From JAFGXT01 sp963677165 (lineage in GTDB: Bacteria; Verrucomicrobiota; Lentisphaeria; Victivallales; SZUA-371), in assembly GCA_963677165.2 (NCBI GenBank), contig CAXXSX010000002.1, positions 744,001 to 808,000 of the forward strand: DNA of 64,000 bases, read 5' to 3'. Position 1 is the first letter of the stretch. Every line of letters begins with the position of its first letter. Positions 7,914 to 17,114 of this stretch are shown here, piece by piece. The translations under genes and the position numbers were made by a program. Below the pieces are notes generated by a model that was not told the DNA's origin, ran no database searches, and saw only the letters and a list, made by a program, of their open reading frames with translations.

Positions 7914-8960
7914 TCACCAGACTTTTTTTAGCTTTTCGTACGCTTCCAGAATAATCGCTTCGGTATCTTCCCAGCCAATACATCCGTCAGTAATAGAAAT
8001 TTCCGGATCGATTGGTTTACAATTAATCGACTGGCTGCCTTCTTTAATATGACTCTCAATCATCACACCCATAATGCTGTCTTCGCCTGCACATATCTGA
8101 TCAATTACATCGTGCATGACATCAAGCTGGCGTTTCGGCTGTTTGCGTGAATTGGCATGGCTACAGTCAATCATGATATTCGGAGTAAGGCCCGCCTTAC
8201 GCATAATTTCTCTCGTAAAAGCGATATGTTCGGAGGCATAGTTCGCTTCGGTATTTCCTCCGCGAAGTACAATATGGCAGTATTTATTCCCTTTGGACCT
8301 GAAAATTCCAACTTTTCCATCGTCGGTAATACCAACAAAAGCATGTTTTGACGCGGAAGACGTGATGGCGTTCACCGCCACATGCACACTGCCGTCCGTC
8401 GCGTTTTTAAATCCGATCGGCATAGACAGTCCACTGGTCAGCTGACGGTGCGTCTGCGACTCTGTAGTACGAGCCCCGATCGCGGTCCAGACAATCAGGT
8501 CAGCAATATACTGAGGAATAATCGGTTCAAGAATCTCGGTTGCCATCGGCAAACCCATTTTCACCAGTTCAAGGAAAATTTTACGAGACAGGCGAAGTCC
8601 CTTTTCTATATCATAGGTTCCATTCAGGTCAGGATCATACATCATGCCCTTCCAGCCAATTGTGGTACGCGGCTTTTCAAAATATGCCCGCATAACCAGA
8701 AAAATACGGTCGCCGACTTTCTCCTGTAATTTCAGCAGTCGTTGCGCGTATTCATAGGCCGACCCTTCATTATGAATCGAACATGGTCCGGTAATCACGA
8801 CCAGGGACTTTTCTTTACGATCCATTACCCGCCGAATGCGGTTACGATGGCTCACAACCTGTTCCATCATGCTTTCGTCAGCTGGAAACAGGGCCTTTAT
8901 TTCTTCAGGAGAGCTCAATGGCGTGATGCTCTCAATATTTACATTGTTACTTTGTATCAT
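7914..8960 (-). CDS. aroG: 3-deoxy-7-phosphoheptulonate synthase (DAHP synthase, AroG/F/H type)
   Basis: Catalyses the first step of the shikimate pathway, phosphoenolpyruvate plus erythrose 4-phosphate to DAHP, in the cytoplasm. The class I-alpha signature is complete: metal-site C60 in GPCSIH, the active-site lysine in PIGFKNATDGS, the metal histidine in DCSHANS, the glutamate in GVMIESHI and the aspartate in SITDGCIGWED. Length (348) is normal. The ATG at 8960 has no Shine-Dalgarno; its leader consists of TTAAGTT-like AT repeats (8948-9005). It stands alone, convergent with the REP cluster. The feedback-specific isoform cannot be told. Confidence 0.93.
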   Translation of the reverse strand: MIQSNNVNIESITPLSSPEEIKALFPADESMMEQVVSHRNRIRRVMDRKEKSLVVITGPCSIHNEGSAYEYAQRLLKLQEKVGDRIFLVMRAYFEKPRTTIGWKGMMYDPDLNGTYDIEKGLRLSRKIFLELVKMGLPMATEILEPIIPQYIADLIVWTAIGARTTESQTHRQLTSGLSMPIGFKNATDGSVHVAVNAITSSASKHAFVGITDDGKVGIFRSKGNKYCHIVLRGGNTEANYASEHIAFTREIMRKAGLTPNIMIDCSHANSRKQPKRQLDVMHDVIDQICAGEDSIMGVMIESHIKEGSQSINCKPIDPEISITDGCIGWEDTEAIILEAYEKLKKVW

Positions 8961-9125
8961 TTTTAAGTTATAAGTTTCAAGTTTTAAGTTATTAAAGTTT
9001 TAAAGACAACCTCTAAAAATCCGTTTTTCAGCTTCCACAGCACAATGCGTGAAGTTTAAAGCGGCAATAATGCCAACTGTCGTATGGACTAATATAATTT
9101 GTTTCTGATTATACACAACCATGTA

Positions 9126-9163
9126 TTGAAAATTAATTCAACAGGCTGTACATTTCATATAAT
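9126..9163 (+). promoter_or_regulatory. Possible metX promoter with an inverted repeat
   Basis: A TATAAT -10 box (9158-9163) lies about 49 bases before the metX ATG. Upstream is a TTGAA-N6-TTCAA inverted repeat (9126-9141), which may cover the -35 region. No SAM riboswitch fold was recognised in 8961-9211. Confidence 0.35.
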
Positions 9164-9211
9164 ATATTGAATAAAATTCATCATAATAAACAAAATTTAA
9201 ATATAATACGA

Positions 9212-10363
9212 ATGGAAATCAAACCGGATAGCGTAGGAATCGTCCAATCACAGGATTTCACCTTCGGACAAAACGAAGATGATTTGCTGTCGCTTGACTG
9301 TGGTCGCAAACTCGGACCAGTCACACTAAGATACGAGACCTACGGAAAACTGAATTCTACCTGCAGCAACGCGGTACTACTGCTGCACGCGCTTTCCGGC
9401 GACGCTCATGCCGCCGGATATCATTCTGAAGACGACACAAAACCGGGCTGGTGGGATGAGATGATCGGCCCCGGCAAAGCTTTTGACACCAATAAATACT
9501 TTATCGTCTGCAGTAATGTGATCGGCGGCTGCTCCGGCTCAACCGGTCCACGCTCAATCAACCCGGAAACCGGTAAGCCTTATGCTCTGGATTTCCCCGT
9601 AATCACTGTCGGAGACATGGTTCGGGCTCAACACCGGTTAATGAAACACCTCGATATTAAAAGATGGCTGGCGGTAACCGGCGGTTCCATGGGTGGCATG
9701 CAGGCTCTGCAGTGGGCCGTAGACTATCCCGAGGCTGTAGGCGGTGTAATCGCGATCGCGACAACGTCGAAGATTTCTCCTCAAAGTATTGCTTTCAACT
9801 GGGTCGGACGCGAAGCAATCCGCAATGATCCAAACTGGAACGACGGAAATTACGATGACAATATCCCCAAACAGGGGCTTGCCACCGCACGCATGCTCGC
9901 GCATATAACCTATCTCAGTGATCAGTCGATGCTGAATAAATTCGGACGCAATCTGCAAAAATCCGATAAGTATTCATTTGATTTCGATTATGATTTCGCG
10001 GTAGAAAGCTACTTGCAATATCAGGGCCGACGTTTTGTAGAGCGTTTCGACGCCAACAGTTATCTGTACATCACCCGGGCTATCGACTATTTCGACCTGA
10101 GCGATGAAAGCGGTTCCTTGACGGAAGCGTTTAAAAATGTACAATCCCAGTTTATGGTAGTGTCGTTCTCCAGCGACTGGCTGTTTCCGCCGTATCAGTC
10201 GGAACATATTGTGAAAGCCCTGGTGGAAAACGGCACCAGCGTCACCTCCTGCACCATTGAGTCGAGTTATGGACACGACGCGTTTCTGCTGGAGATTGAA
10301 GCACTTGGCAGTCTGGTCAGCGATTTTCTCGGCAACCTCATGAAGGAGGCCGCCAATGAATAA
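9212..10363 (+). CDS. metX: Homoserine O-acetyltransferase
   Basis: Transfers an acyl group (acetyl or succinyl, not distinguishable here) to homoserine at the start of methionine synthesis. It is an alpha/beta hydrolase-fold protein: nucleophile S159 in GGSMGGMQ, aspartate in SSDWLFPP, histidine in SYGHDAFL. The family stretch GWWDEMIGPGKAFDT and the NVIGGCSGSTGP loop are clear. The frame is open back to a TTG at 9167, but homology begins at MEIKPDS, so the ATG at 9212 is chosen (383 residues). Its stop overlaps the start of metW by 8 bases, the usual metXW arrangement. Confidence 0.92.
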   Translation: MEIKPDSVGIVQSQDFTFGQNEDDLLSLDCGRKLGPVTLRYETYGKLNSTCSNAVLLLHALSGDAHAAGYHSEDDTKPGWWDEMIGPGKAFDTNKYFIVCSNVIGGCSGSTGPRSINPETGKPYALDFPVITVGDMVRAQHRLMKHLDIKRWLAVTGGSMGGMQALQWAVDYPEAVGGVIAIATTSKISPQSIAFNWVGREAIRNDPNWNDGNYDDNIPKQGLATARMLAHITYLSDQSMLNKFGRNLQKSDKYSFDFDYDFAVESYLQYQGRRFVERFDANSYLYITRAIDYFDLSDESGSLTEAFKNVQSQFMVVSFSSDWLFPPYQSEHIVKALVENGTSVTSCTIESSYGHDAFLLEIEALGSLVSDFLGNLMKEAANE

Positions 10364-10970
10364 ATTACGCCAGGAACTGTTTGACACACGCAAGGACCTA
10401 GCAGTCATCGCCGACCGAATTCCGGAAGGCGTCAAAATTCTTGACCTGGGCTGCGGCAACGGTATCTTGCTGAAACTGCTGTCAGAAGAAAAAAATGTAA
10501 ATGGTCTTGGAGTTGAGGTTTCACAGAATAAAATCATCGAATGCGTCGGAAACGGCGTTCCCGTGATACACGCGGACCTGAACACAAAATTGCCATTCAA
10601 AGATCATTCCTTTGACTATGTCTTGCTCAGCCAGACTTTGCAGGCCGTGGACCGTCCCGACTTGCTGCTGCAGGAAATGATCCGCATCGGCGAACGTATT
10701 ATCATCAGTTTTATTAACTTTGGATTCTATAAAGCACGTTTTCAGCTACTGTTCCATGGCCGTATGCCGGTGACAGAAACACTTCCAAGCACCTGGTACA
10801 ATACGGAGAACATCCATCTTGCAACAATTCTGGACTTCCGCAATCTCTGCATAAAACAGGGACTTCGCATCGTTAAGGAAATACCAATTGGACAGTCTTC
10901 CAATTTCTTCGCGAAACTGAACCCGAATTTGTTCGCACCCACCTGCGTATTTGTCCTGGAAAAGGCATAA
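10356..10970 (+). CDS. metW: Methionine biosynthesis protein MetW (class I SAM-binding fold)
   Basis: MetW works with MetX in methionine synthesis; in several bacteria it is needed for full MetX activity. The SAM-binding motif ILDLGCGNG lies at about residues 27-36. The MetW signature follows (DYVLLSQTLQAV, then GRMPVTETLPSTWYNTENIHLATILDF). At 204 residues it is full length. It overlaps the end of metX by 8 bases, so the two are translationally coupled. A repeat element follows and may separate it from the convergent membrane protein gene. Confidence 0.9.
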   Translation: MNKLRQELFDTRKDLAVIADRIPEGVKILDLGCGNGILLKLLSEEKNVNGLGVEVSQNKIIECVGNGVPVIHADLNTKLPFKDHSFDYVLLSQTLQAVDRPDLLLQEMIRIGERIIISFINFGFYKARFQLLFHGRMPVTETLPSTWYNTENIHLATILDFRNLCIKQGLRIVKEIPIGQSSNFFAKLNPNLFAPTCVFVLEKA

Positions 10971-11034
10971 AAAAATCGTGTAATTTAAAGTGGTACTCGA
11001 AATCACACGAAAATCGATAGAAAAAAATCTTTTC

Positions 11035-11128
11035 ACTGCTTCCATAAGGAGTCTCAGCGACTGGAGCTTGAAGCGGTATGGAAGATACAACGTATCTTCT
11101 CGAGGTGCAGGACTTACGTCCTGCTAGC
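11035..11128. repeat. Dispersed multi-hairpin repeat, copy R1
   Basis: It contains GCTTCC...GAAGC, then GAAGATAC-aac-GTATCTTC-type and GCAGGAC-ttac-GTCCTGC stems, ending in GCTAGC. Related copies are at about 32356-32422, 37589-37675 (inverted), 45674-45745 and 47653-47730. Its final CTA is the complement of the stop codon of the adjacent minus-strand gene, so the element overlaps the end of that gene. Confidence 0.75.
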
Positions 11129-11834
11129 GGCGATTGCCGAAGATACGCAACAGAAACAGGAAAAAGTTAATAAAGTCCAGATAAAGCTCCAAGGCACCCA
11201 GGACCGCATACTTGCCCTTGCTTTCCTCATCCATGGCAATGTAACTCAGCTTTTTGAGTTTCTGAGTATCATAAGCAGTAAGTCCAGCAAAGATAATGAC
11301 TCCGGCAAAGGAGATGATCATCTGAAGTCCGGAACTTTGGAGAAACCAGTTTACAACAGAAGCGATGATGATTCCAAACAACGCATACAAACAGAAATTC
11401 CCTATTGCGCCAAGGTCCTTCTTTGTAATATAACCGGTTATGCTCATACCGGTAAAACCACCGGCTGCAATAACAAATGTACTGGCTACCGAGGCTCCGG
11501 TATATGCCAGCAGAATCACCGACAATGTGACACCATTAAGTACCGAATAGGCTATAAATCCGGCGGTAGCTGTCGCCGCCGACATCTTTTCGATTGCCCT
11601 TGTCAGCCAGATGACAAGCCCAAATTCTACGACAACCATAATCAAAAACATTAACTTGTTGGCAACGAAAGTAGCGACAAGACTTTCACTGGAACTTACC
11701 AGAAATGCAATAAAAGCCGTCAGAACCAGCCCAATCGTCATAAGCATATAAACCCGGCTCATAAAACCATATGTTGCCTGAGCCCCCGCCCTGGAACTTA
11801 CCGATTGATAACCTCTGCTATAATCTCTCTGCAT
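11124..11834 (-). CDS. Bax inhibitor-1 / YccA family integral membrane protein
   Basis: A polytopic inner-membrane protein of 236 residues with about seven hydrophobic segments and a short charged N-terminus (MQRDYSRGYQSVSS). The FTGMSITGYITKKDLGAIG and GLTAYDTQKLKK stretches are typical of the BI-1/YbhL/YccA family; members are linked to stress tolerance and calcium leak, but the exact role here is unknown. The frame is open to 11888, but the ATG at 11834 has GAGAGG about 5 bases upstream and starts at the conserved region. The stop codon lies inside repeat R1. It is divergent from the regulator gene at 12009. Confidence 0.88.
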   Translation of the reverse strand: MQRDYSRGYQSVSSRAGAQATYGFMSRVYMLMTIGLVLTAFIAFLVSSSESLVATFVANKLMFLIMVVVEFGLVIWLTRAIEKMSAATATAGFIAYSVLNGVTLSVILLAYTGASVASTFVIAAGGFTGMSITGYITKKDLGAIGNFCLYALFGIIIASVVNWFLQSSGLQMIISFAGVIIFAGLTAYDTQKLKKLSYIAMDEESKGKYAVLGALELYLDFINFFLFLLRIFGNRR

Positions 11835-11945
11835 AGTTTTCCTCTCTAATCGTAATTTTAAATATAACACTACATTAGGATAAACCATTTATTCGTAACT
11901 TTCAATAGTCTTAATAAAAACATTAACATAATTCGAATAACGGTA

Positions 11946-11979
11946 TTGACATCAACTGTACTATACTGTATAATACAGT
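11946..11979 (+). promoter_or_regulatory. Consensus promoter with a perfect 15-bp palindrome over the -10 box
   Basis: TTGACA (11946-11951), a 17-base spacer and TATAAT (11969-11974) make a textbook sigma-70 promoter for the regulator at 12009. ACTGTATAATACAGT (11965-11979) is a perfect 7-1-7 palindrome covering the -10 box. An extra ACTGTA half-site starts 10 bases upstream. A repressor bound there would block its own promoter. Confidence 0.75.
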
Positions 11980-12008
11980 CACAAACAGTAACAAAAAGGC
12001 GCAATTTA

Positions 12009-13088
12009 ATGATTGATACCGTTTCAAAACACGAAGAATTGTATGATCACTTATGGGAAGAGCTTATTAAACTCTCTCCCGGAGAGAAGTTTCTTTCCAT
12101 TCGTGAAATCATGAAACGATATTCGGTCAGTCAGCTGATCGCGGACAAGACTCTGGCGCGCTTCCGTTCGGACGGTTATCTGACCGCCCTGCCCGGTAAA
12201 GGGCTTTATGCTTCGGAACGCGTCAAACGCCTGGATCCGTCCATGCCGCCATCCTACATGCTGGCGGTACCGCAATGGATTTCGACTGACATTGACACCC
12301 TGGAAGCAACTGTGGAAAAACTGAAACCGCAATACGCCGGCACCCGGCTGATTGTGCATAAGTTTGACGTTTCAAACAATATTCCGCCTTACCTTCCACT
12401 GCTGGAAGAAAATGTGGCTGGACTAATTATTCTTCCCGCTTCCAACTTATTTCAATACAATGACATAAAACGACTACAGTCATTTTCCTGTCCGGTCGTT
12501 GTTTTAGGACGCCGAAAAGAAGCCATGGGCTGTTTGACTGTAGGAGCCGATGATGTTTTTGCCGGAAATCTCGCGGCACATCATCTGATTGAAAACGGTC
12601 ATCGTAGAATCGCCATACTGATTTCCGAACCCCATAACGAAATAATCATGGACCGCGTTAAAGCCGTTGCCGATTATGCCGAACTGCGTAGTGCTGAAAT
12701 ACAATATATCGACTGTGATGTGAAAAGCGGTGAACATGCCAGCGATAAGACGTATCATAAATTTGCCGAATATATTCGCAAAGGGTTTGATTTTACCGGG
12801 CTCATCGGAGTAAGCGGTGAATCAATCCAGGGAGCCATCAATGTTTGCCTGAACAACGGCATCAAAATACCGGAAGACCTCAGCATTGTCGCAATCGGCG
12901 CGGAAAACCTGTCAGCAACATTTCATCCCCAAATTGACGCAATCGCGGTTGATTATACCGCCCAAGTGGATAAGGCGGTCAGTATGCTTGATGATCTGGT
13001 GAACGGTCAAACTCATCATTGCAGCAATATCGACATACGTCCATATATTATAGAACGTGAATCAGTAAGGAAACTTAATAATTCATAA
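12009..13088 (+). CDS. GntR-type HTH / LacI-type sugar-binding transcriptional regulator
   Basis: A probable repressor of the pseudopilin and glycoside hydrolase genes that follow. The N-terminal winged helix (about 15-70) resembles GntR (FLSIREIMKRYSVSQLIADKTLARFRSDGYL); the rest is a LacI-like periplasmic-binding fold (VAGLIILPAS, AAHHLIENGHRRIAILIS, IPEDLSIVAIGAE). The track back to 11946 runs through the promoter, so the ATG at 12009 is used (359 residues). The pseudopilin begins 25 bases after the stop. A palindrome over the promoter suggests autoregulation. The ligand is unknown, probably a sugar released by the linked enzyme. Confidence 0.85.
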   Translation: MIDTVSKHEELYDHLWEELIKLSPGEKFLSIREIMKRYSVSQLIADKTLARFRSDGYLTALPGKGLYASERVKRLDPSMPPSYMLAVPQWISTDIDTLEATVEKLKPQYAGTRLIVHKFDVSNNIPPYLPLLEENVAGLIILPASNLFQYNDIKRLQSFSCPVVVLGRRKEAMGCLTVGADDVFAGNLAAHHLIENGHRRIAILISEPHNEIIMDRVKAVADYAELRSAEIQYIDCDVKSGEHASDKTYHKFAEYIRKGFDFTGLIGVSGESIQGAINVCLNNGIKIPEDLSIVAIGAENLSATFHPQIDAIAVDYTAQVDKAVSMLDDLVNGQTHHCSNIDIRPYIIERESVRKLNNS

Positions 13089-13113
13089 CCCAAAAAAAAG
13101 AGAGAAAGAGAAC

Positions 13114-13791
13114 ATGAAAAGAAAGAGCAAATTCACACTTATTGAGCTTCTCGTCGTAATCGCAATCATCGCTATTCTCGCAGCCATGCTGTTGCCGGCA
13201 CTAAGCAAAGCCCGTAATACCGCCAAACAAATATCCTGTACCAATAACCAGAAGCAGATTGGACTTCTATGCGCATCTTACTTCTCAAGTTTTGATGACT
13301 ATTATCCCTATAAGGATACCGGCAACAACTCAGTTAAATCGATATATAATCTGGTGCTGGTAAAAAGCAACAACAACAATACAAATCTGGAGAAACTATT
13401 CTATTGTCCTGAAGACATCAACCAGAAAGTTGGAAAATTCTCATCCGGCTACATATCATACGGTTACAACTACAACAATCTATTAAAGAGTAAAATAAAT
13501 CAAATCAAAAAACCATCGTACATGACCAATATTATGGATTCGGCACTCGGTCCATCATCATTAATCGCTCCCGGACGCAGAGGCTATTACCTGGCCTATG
13601 ATAGTGATCACGAGTCTCAAAGCTTGGCTTTTACCCGGCATTGTAGCAATAAAATCTGCAATGTCCTGTTTATGGATGGTCATGCAGAAAGTCTCAGAAC
13701 CAGCAGTTATAAAAATCTCTACACTGCCAATTTTCTCTATTCGCGCTGGTTCAATAATAACAGATGGACCAAAAACGGCAATAGCCGGTAA
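13114..13791 (+). CDS. Pseudopilin-like protein (prepilin N-terminus, H-X-DG C-terminus)
   Basis: A secreted or membrane-anchored protein with a type IV prepilin/type II secretion pseudopilin start (MKRKSKFTLIELLVV...), Glu at +5, and a single hydrophobic helix. The residue before the processed Phe is Lys, not the usual Gly. The C-terminal signature is a variant: eleven residues lie between His and DG (RHCSNKICNVLFMDGHAE). Such proteins are numerous in Lentisphaerae and Planctomycetes (DUF1559-like), with no settled function. It lies between its regulator (25 bases upstream) and a secreted glycoside hydrolase (134 bases downstream), so all three are likely co-transcribed. GAGAAAGAG precedes the ATG. 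Confidence 0.88.
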   Translation: MKRKSKFTLIELLVVIAIIAILAAMLLPALSKARNTAKQISCTNNQKQIGLLCASYFSSFDDYYPYKDTGNNSVKSIYNLVLVKSNNNNTNLEKLFYCPEDINQKVGKFSSGYISYGYNYNNLLKSKINQIKKPSYMTNIMDSALGPSSLIAPGRRGYYLAYDSDHESQSLAFTRHCSNKICNVLFMDGHAESLRTSSYKNLYTANFLYSRWFNNNRWTKNGNSR

Positions 13792-13925
13792 TGACTCTCT
13801 GTGAATGAGGACGAAAAAAACTAACGAAAATATGCTATCGGCTGAATATAAACTTATACCACAAAGCATCATGCAGCCAAACAGGTTCTCCCAGAAGAAT
13901 AAAAACACGAAAAGGATATTTCCAC

Positions 13926-16900
13926 ATGCTGAAAAGAATATCGTTCATACTGATTTTTACCATTATTACGTGCCGGGTTATGGCAGAATCGGCTTTGAGA
14001 TTGACTCCATCAACCTGCAAAGACATCTCAAAAGTCGCCGATCTCTGGATAAGCACAGCCAATGTAACCAGTACCGACCTTGGAAAGGTTTCATGCAAAG
14101 ACTCGTTTTCCGGTAAGATTCTCCGGGTACTGGTAAAAGGCAACAGACCGCAGGGATACTTTGCCAATTACAAGTTTTCCGTGAAAACCGCAGGGAAATA
14201 CAAATTGTATGGAGGATTGATCCATCAGAGGAAAGCACATGGTTCCACCATGGAATTTCGATTTGACAAAGGAGAATGGCAAAAAATCGTCCCGATTAAA
14301 GGACCTCGCTCCAGCTGGGGAGTATCCCAGTCAATTAACTGGGAACCTTTGGGAACATTCTATCTTACCACTGGAGAACATAGGCTGGATTTTCGTGCAC
14401 TTAAACCGGCGGCGCTCGGTAAGTGGAGCGTCATGTGTGACGGCATCATCGGTTTCGACGTTAAGAAAAAAGTAGCTATTTCTGATTTGATCTCGCTGAA
14501 TGATATCAAACCGGGCAACGTCGCTCGGTTTCAGTTCCAGTCAAGCGGCAACTCCATGATTAAAGCTGAACTTAAACTTGCGAATTCTTTTATCACCAGC
14601 GAAAGCCTTTCTGTTGTTCCGGGGAAAAATCAGTTTAATATAACTCTCCCTGTTTATCTCGGCGGCAATGAATACACCGTTGGATTGTATCCGGTTTTCG
14701 GCGGAGACGAGCCTCTGGCGAAATACAATTTTTCCATTGCTTCTCCTGCACCTCGGAAAACACCTACGATTATAAAAACAGCGAAAGTAACGGATAACTC
14801 TTTTGACGCCACCCTGAAAAGCGAGGCAAACGAGGAGAAGAGAGTTATTCTTGCTTTCCTGTTCATCGCCAACAAACTATATCATGTCGATATCATTACT
14901 GTCCCTGCCGGAAGAAAATCAATCTCAGGCAAATTCAGCAAAGGGTTCGTAAAGGTAGCAGCAGGGCGCGACTGCACGATTAAATTCATGGGATGTCCTG
15001 GTGCTCCAGATAACGAAATTCCAGTCAATCATAAGTTTGCAGGAAAATCCACGCCACTCCCCAAGCCGATGAACTACGGTGTATTTACAGATTACAACTC
15101 AGTAACTCATCCCTGGTTCATCAATCACCGCTGGCAGTATATTTTCGACGGTAAACCTTATTTCCCGGTCGGCGGCATGTGGTGTCCAAACACCCTGATC
15201 AGCCCGGGAACAACAACAAAAGGAATAAAGGCACGTCTCGCCCATGATTTAAAAACGTTGCAAAATATCAAAAAACACGGAATCGACGATGTTTACCTCA
15301 ATATGTCACATGTTGCCCCCATCTGGGTACGCCAATATTTTCTGGACATGCTGGAACGTGAAAATATCTATTACGGTTATCAACTCGGCGGCGGCAAAGG
15401 GAATATCCCGTCATTTTTCATTACCTGGGATCGAAAAAATGCTCGCAGGAATTGGAAAGGACTGATCCACGGAAAATATGCAAATGGTAAGATTGAAGCT
15501 GAACTCCCCAAAACCTATAAAGTCCGCGGGCTGCTTATCATTCCTGAAACAAATAACCCCTCCAAAAGCTTTATGCTTTCTTTTGTCGATAAAGAAGGCA
15601 AGGACAATCGGCACGGCATCATCGACCTGGAAACGGTTGCCGACTATGAAAAAACACGTAAAGTAGCGGTTAAGGCAAAACTGCCGCTGCTGAACAACAG
15701 CAAGGTCATTATTATTCCTGAACTTGACTCCAGAATGCATCATGCCGATTTATGGAACGATCAGGCCCGAGCGGACCTGTTAAAGAGGCTTTCATGGATC
15801 AAAGATATTCAGTGGGGTCCACATCTACGCTGTTTCGTTGATATCGCGAAAAATGAGACCAATATGCTCAACGGAACGGAAAACCTGCGACAGTACACCC
15901 CGGAAATAAACCGTGATTTTGCAAAATGGCTCAAACGTAAATACACAACGTTAGCAAAACTTCGCAATGCCTGGAAAGTAGCGGTTGAAAACTTCGAGAC
16001 CGCATCACGCCTGATTCCGTTGCGCCTGAATGACAAGTTATTACTATTAGACCCCCAATCGGGCAACATTTTGCCAACCAATTTAAAGACCTCATTGGCA
16101 TGGCTGGACTACAATGAGATGATTCGGGTAACTTATGCAGAATATTTGGATAATCTGACAATTGATGTTAAACGTATGGTAAATGTGCCAATTGTTATCA
16201 AAAGTGTTGGAGTTGCCGGTTCTCAGACCCACATGAGCCGAAAATACCTCGGCTGGGACGGCACCGGGTATGAAATCTATGGCGATCAAGGCTTTCCACC
16301 TCAGACTGGCGGCGGAGCTTCCCGAGCCGAAGCGGAAGCATCATCTCATACTATGTGGAAAGTCGGTACAGAATTAGGAAACAGCGCCCAGGTCGGCAAT
16401 CGCAATGTAAAATTCTTTAAGGATGAAAAGGCCATCCAAACGATGGCACGAGAGCTGTCGCTTTCCGGCGTCAACGGATTCTACTTTTTTGGCTTTGACC
16501 TGGAACCCAGCCGTATGTGGAAGAATCATAACTATGATGATTTTCCGCAAGGCCTGCAGTGGGTAAGCAAAGTCGATAAAAAATATTCCGATGGCAAAAA
16601 GAAAGCATCCCCATCATCATTTTCTTTCCCGATGTCATGTTGTTACTGGTGGTGGACAACCAGAAATAAGGCGGTATATGGCTATGAGGCCAACACGATC
16701 AAGCAATCAGTCAGACTTCATGGCGACGAATGGGTATCTAATACCGATGTACTGCCCGAGAAATTCAACCGGGTTGTGATCAATTGTCCGTATCCTCCAT
16801 TCTCCATCAAATACGCGCCGGAGATCAACCGGGTCATCCAAGAAAATCGAAAGGTGATTTATATGGGAGAAAGAACCGACCTCGGATCAATCTCAAAACT

Positions 16901-17114
16901 GGACAAGTATTTCACAAAGTCGAAAATCAAATTCAAAGACGGCTCAACTGCACAGGTTTTAAGAAAACTTCCAGGCGTAAAAGTTCTTGCCTCCAAGCAC
17001 GGCAAGCCGTGGGCAATCAGGCACGGCAACCTGATGATTGTTTCCAGAACCCCGGTAAAATATAACAAGGCCGGATTCAAATACCTGGATAAAGCCTGGA
17101 TCGACAGATATTAA
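13926..17114 (+). CDS. Large secreted glycoside hydrolase-like protein (clan A, GH42-like)
   Basis: A signal peptide (about 1-20, ending VMA-ES) begins a 1062-residue exported protein. The first ~370 residues look like beta-sandwich carbohydrate-binding modules. From about 395 (FDGKPYFPVGGMWCP) it resembles a beta-galactosidase/GH42-type TIM barrel, including the FAKWLKRKYTTLAKLRNAWKV signature. E644 in AKNET and E816 in GTELGNS are candidate acid/base and nucleophile. The substrate is not evident. An AAAGGA lies 10 bases before the ATG. It is the last gene of the 12009 operon, and its end overlaps the convergent pseudopilin gene by 4 bases. The GH42-like label is from motif memory only. Confidence 0.72.
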   Translation: MLKRISFILIFTIITCRVMAESALRLTPSTCKDISKVADLWISTANVTSTDLGKVSCKDSFSGKILRVLVKGNRPQGYFANYKFSVKTAGKYKLYGGLIHQRKAHGSTMEFRFDKGEWQKIVPIKGPRSSWGVSQSINWEPLGTFYLTTGEHRLDFRALKPAALGKWSVMCDGIIGFDVKKKVAISDLISLNDIKPGNVARFQFQSSGNSMIKAELKLANSFITSESLSVVPGKNQFNITLPVYLGGNEYTVGLYPVFGGDEPLAKYNFSIASPAPRKTPTIIKTAKVTDNSFDATLKSEANEEKRVILAFLFIANKLYHVDIITVPAGRKSISGKFSKGFVKVAAGRDCTIKFMGCPGAPDNEIPVNHKFAGKSTPLPKPMNYGVFTDYNSVTHPWFINHRWQYIFDGKPYFPVGGMWCPNTLISPGTTTKGIKARLAHDLKTLQNIKKHGIDDVYLNMSHVAPIWVRQYFLDMLERENIYYGYQLGGGKGNIPSFFITWDRKNARRNWKGLIHGKYANGKIEAELPKTYKVRGLLIIPETNNPSKSFMLSFVDKEGKDNRHGIIDLETVADYEKTRKVAVKAKLPLLNNSKVIIIPELDSRMHHADLWNDQARADLLKRLSWIKDIQWGPHLRCFVDIAKNETNMLNGTENLRQYTPEINRDFAKWLKRKYTTLAKLRNAWKVAVENFETASRLIPLRLNDKLLLLDPQSGNILPTNLKTSLAWLDYNEMIRVTYAEYLDNLTIDVKRMVNVPIVIKSVGVAGSQTHMSRKYLGWDGTGYEIYGDQGFPPQTGGGASRAEAEASSHTMWKVGTELGNSAQVGNRNVKFFKDEKAIQTMARELSLSGVNGFYFFGFDLEPSRMWKNHNYDDFPQGLQWVSKVDKKYSDGKKKASPSSFSFPMSCCYWWWTTRNKAVYGYEANTIKQSVRLHGDEWVSNTDVLPEKFNRVVINCPYPPFSIKYAPEINRVIQENRKVIYMGERTDLGSISKLDKYFTKSKIKFKDGSTAQVLRKLPGVKVLASKHGKPWAIRHGNLMIVSRTPVKYNKAGFKYLDKAWIDRY

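Noticed and set aside
7674..7931. 85-codon open frame with repeated CRWCGGRFHxKSPLL
   Set aside because: The repeated peptide is simply the translation of the REP hairpins, so it is not a gene.
8961..9211. SAM riboswitch before metX
   Set aside because: No conserved SAM-I or SAM-II core could be recognised; the stretch is AT-rich with one small inverted repeat.
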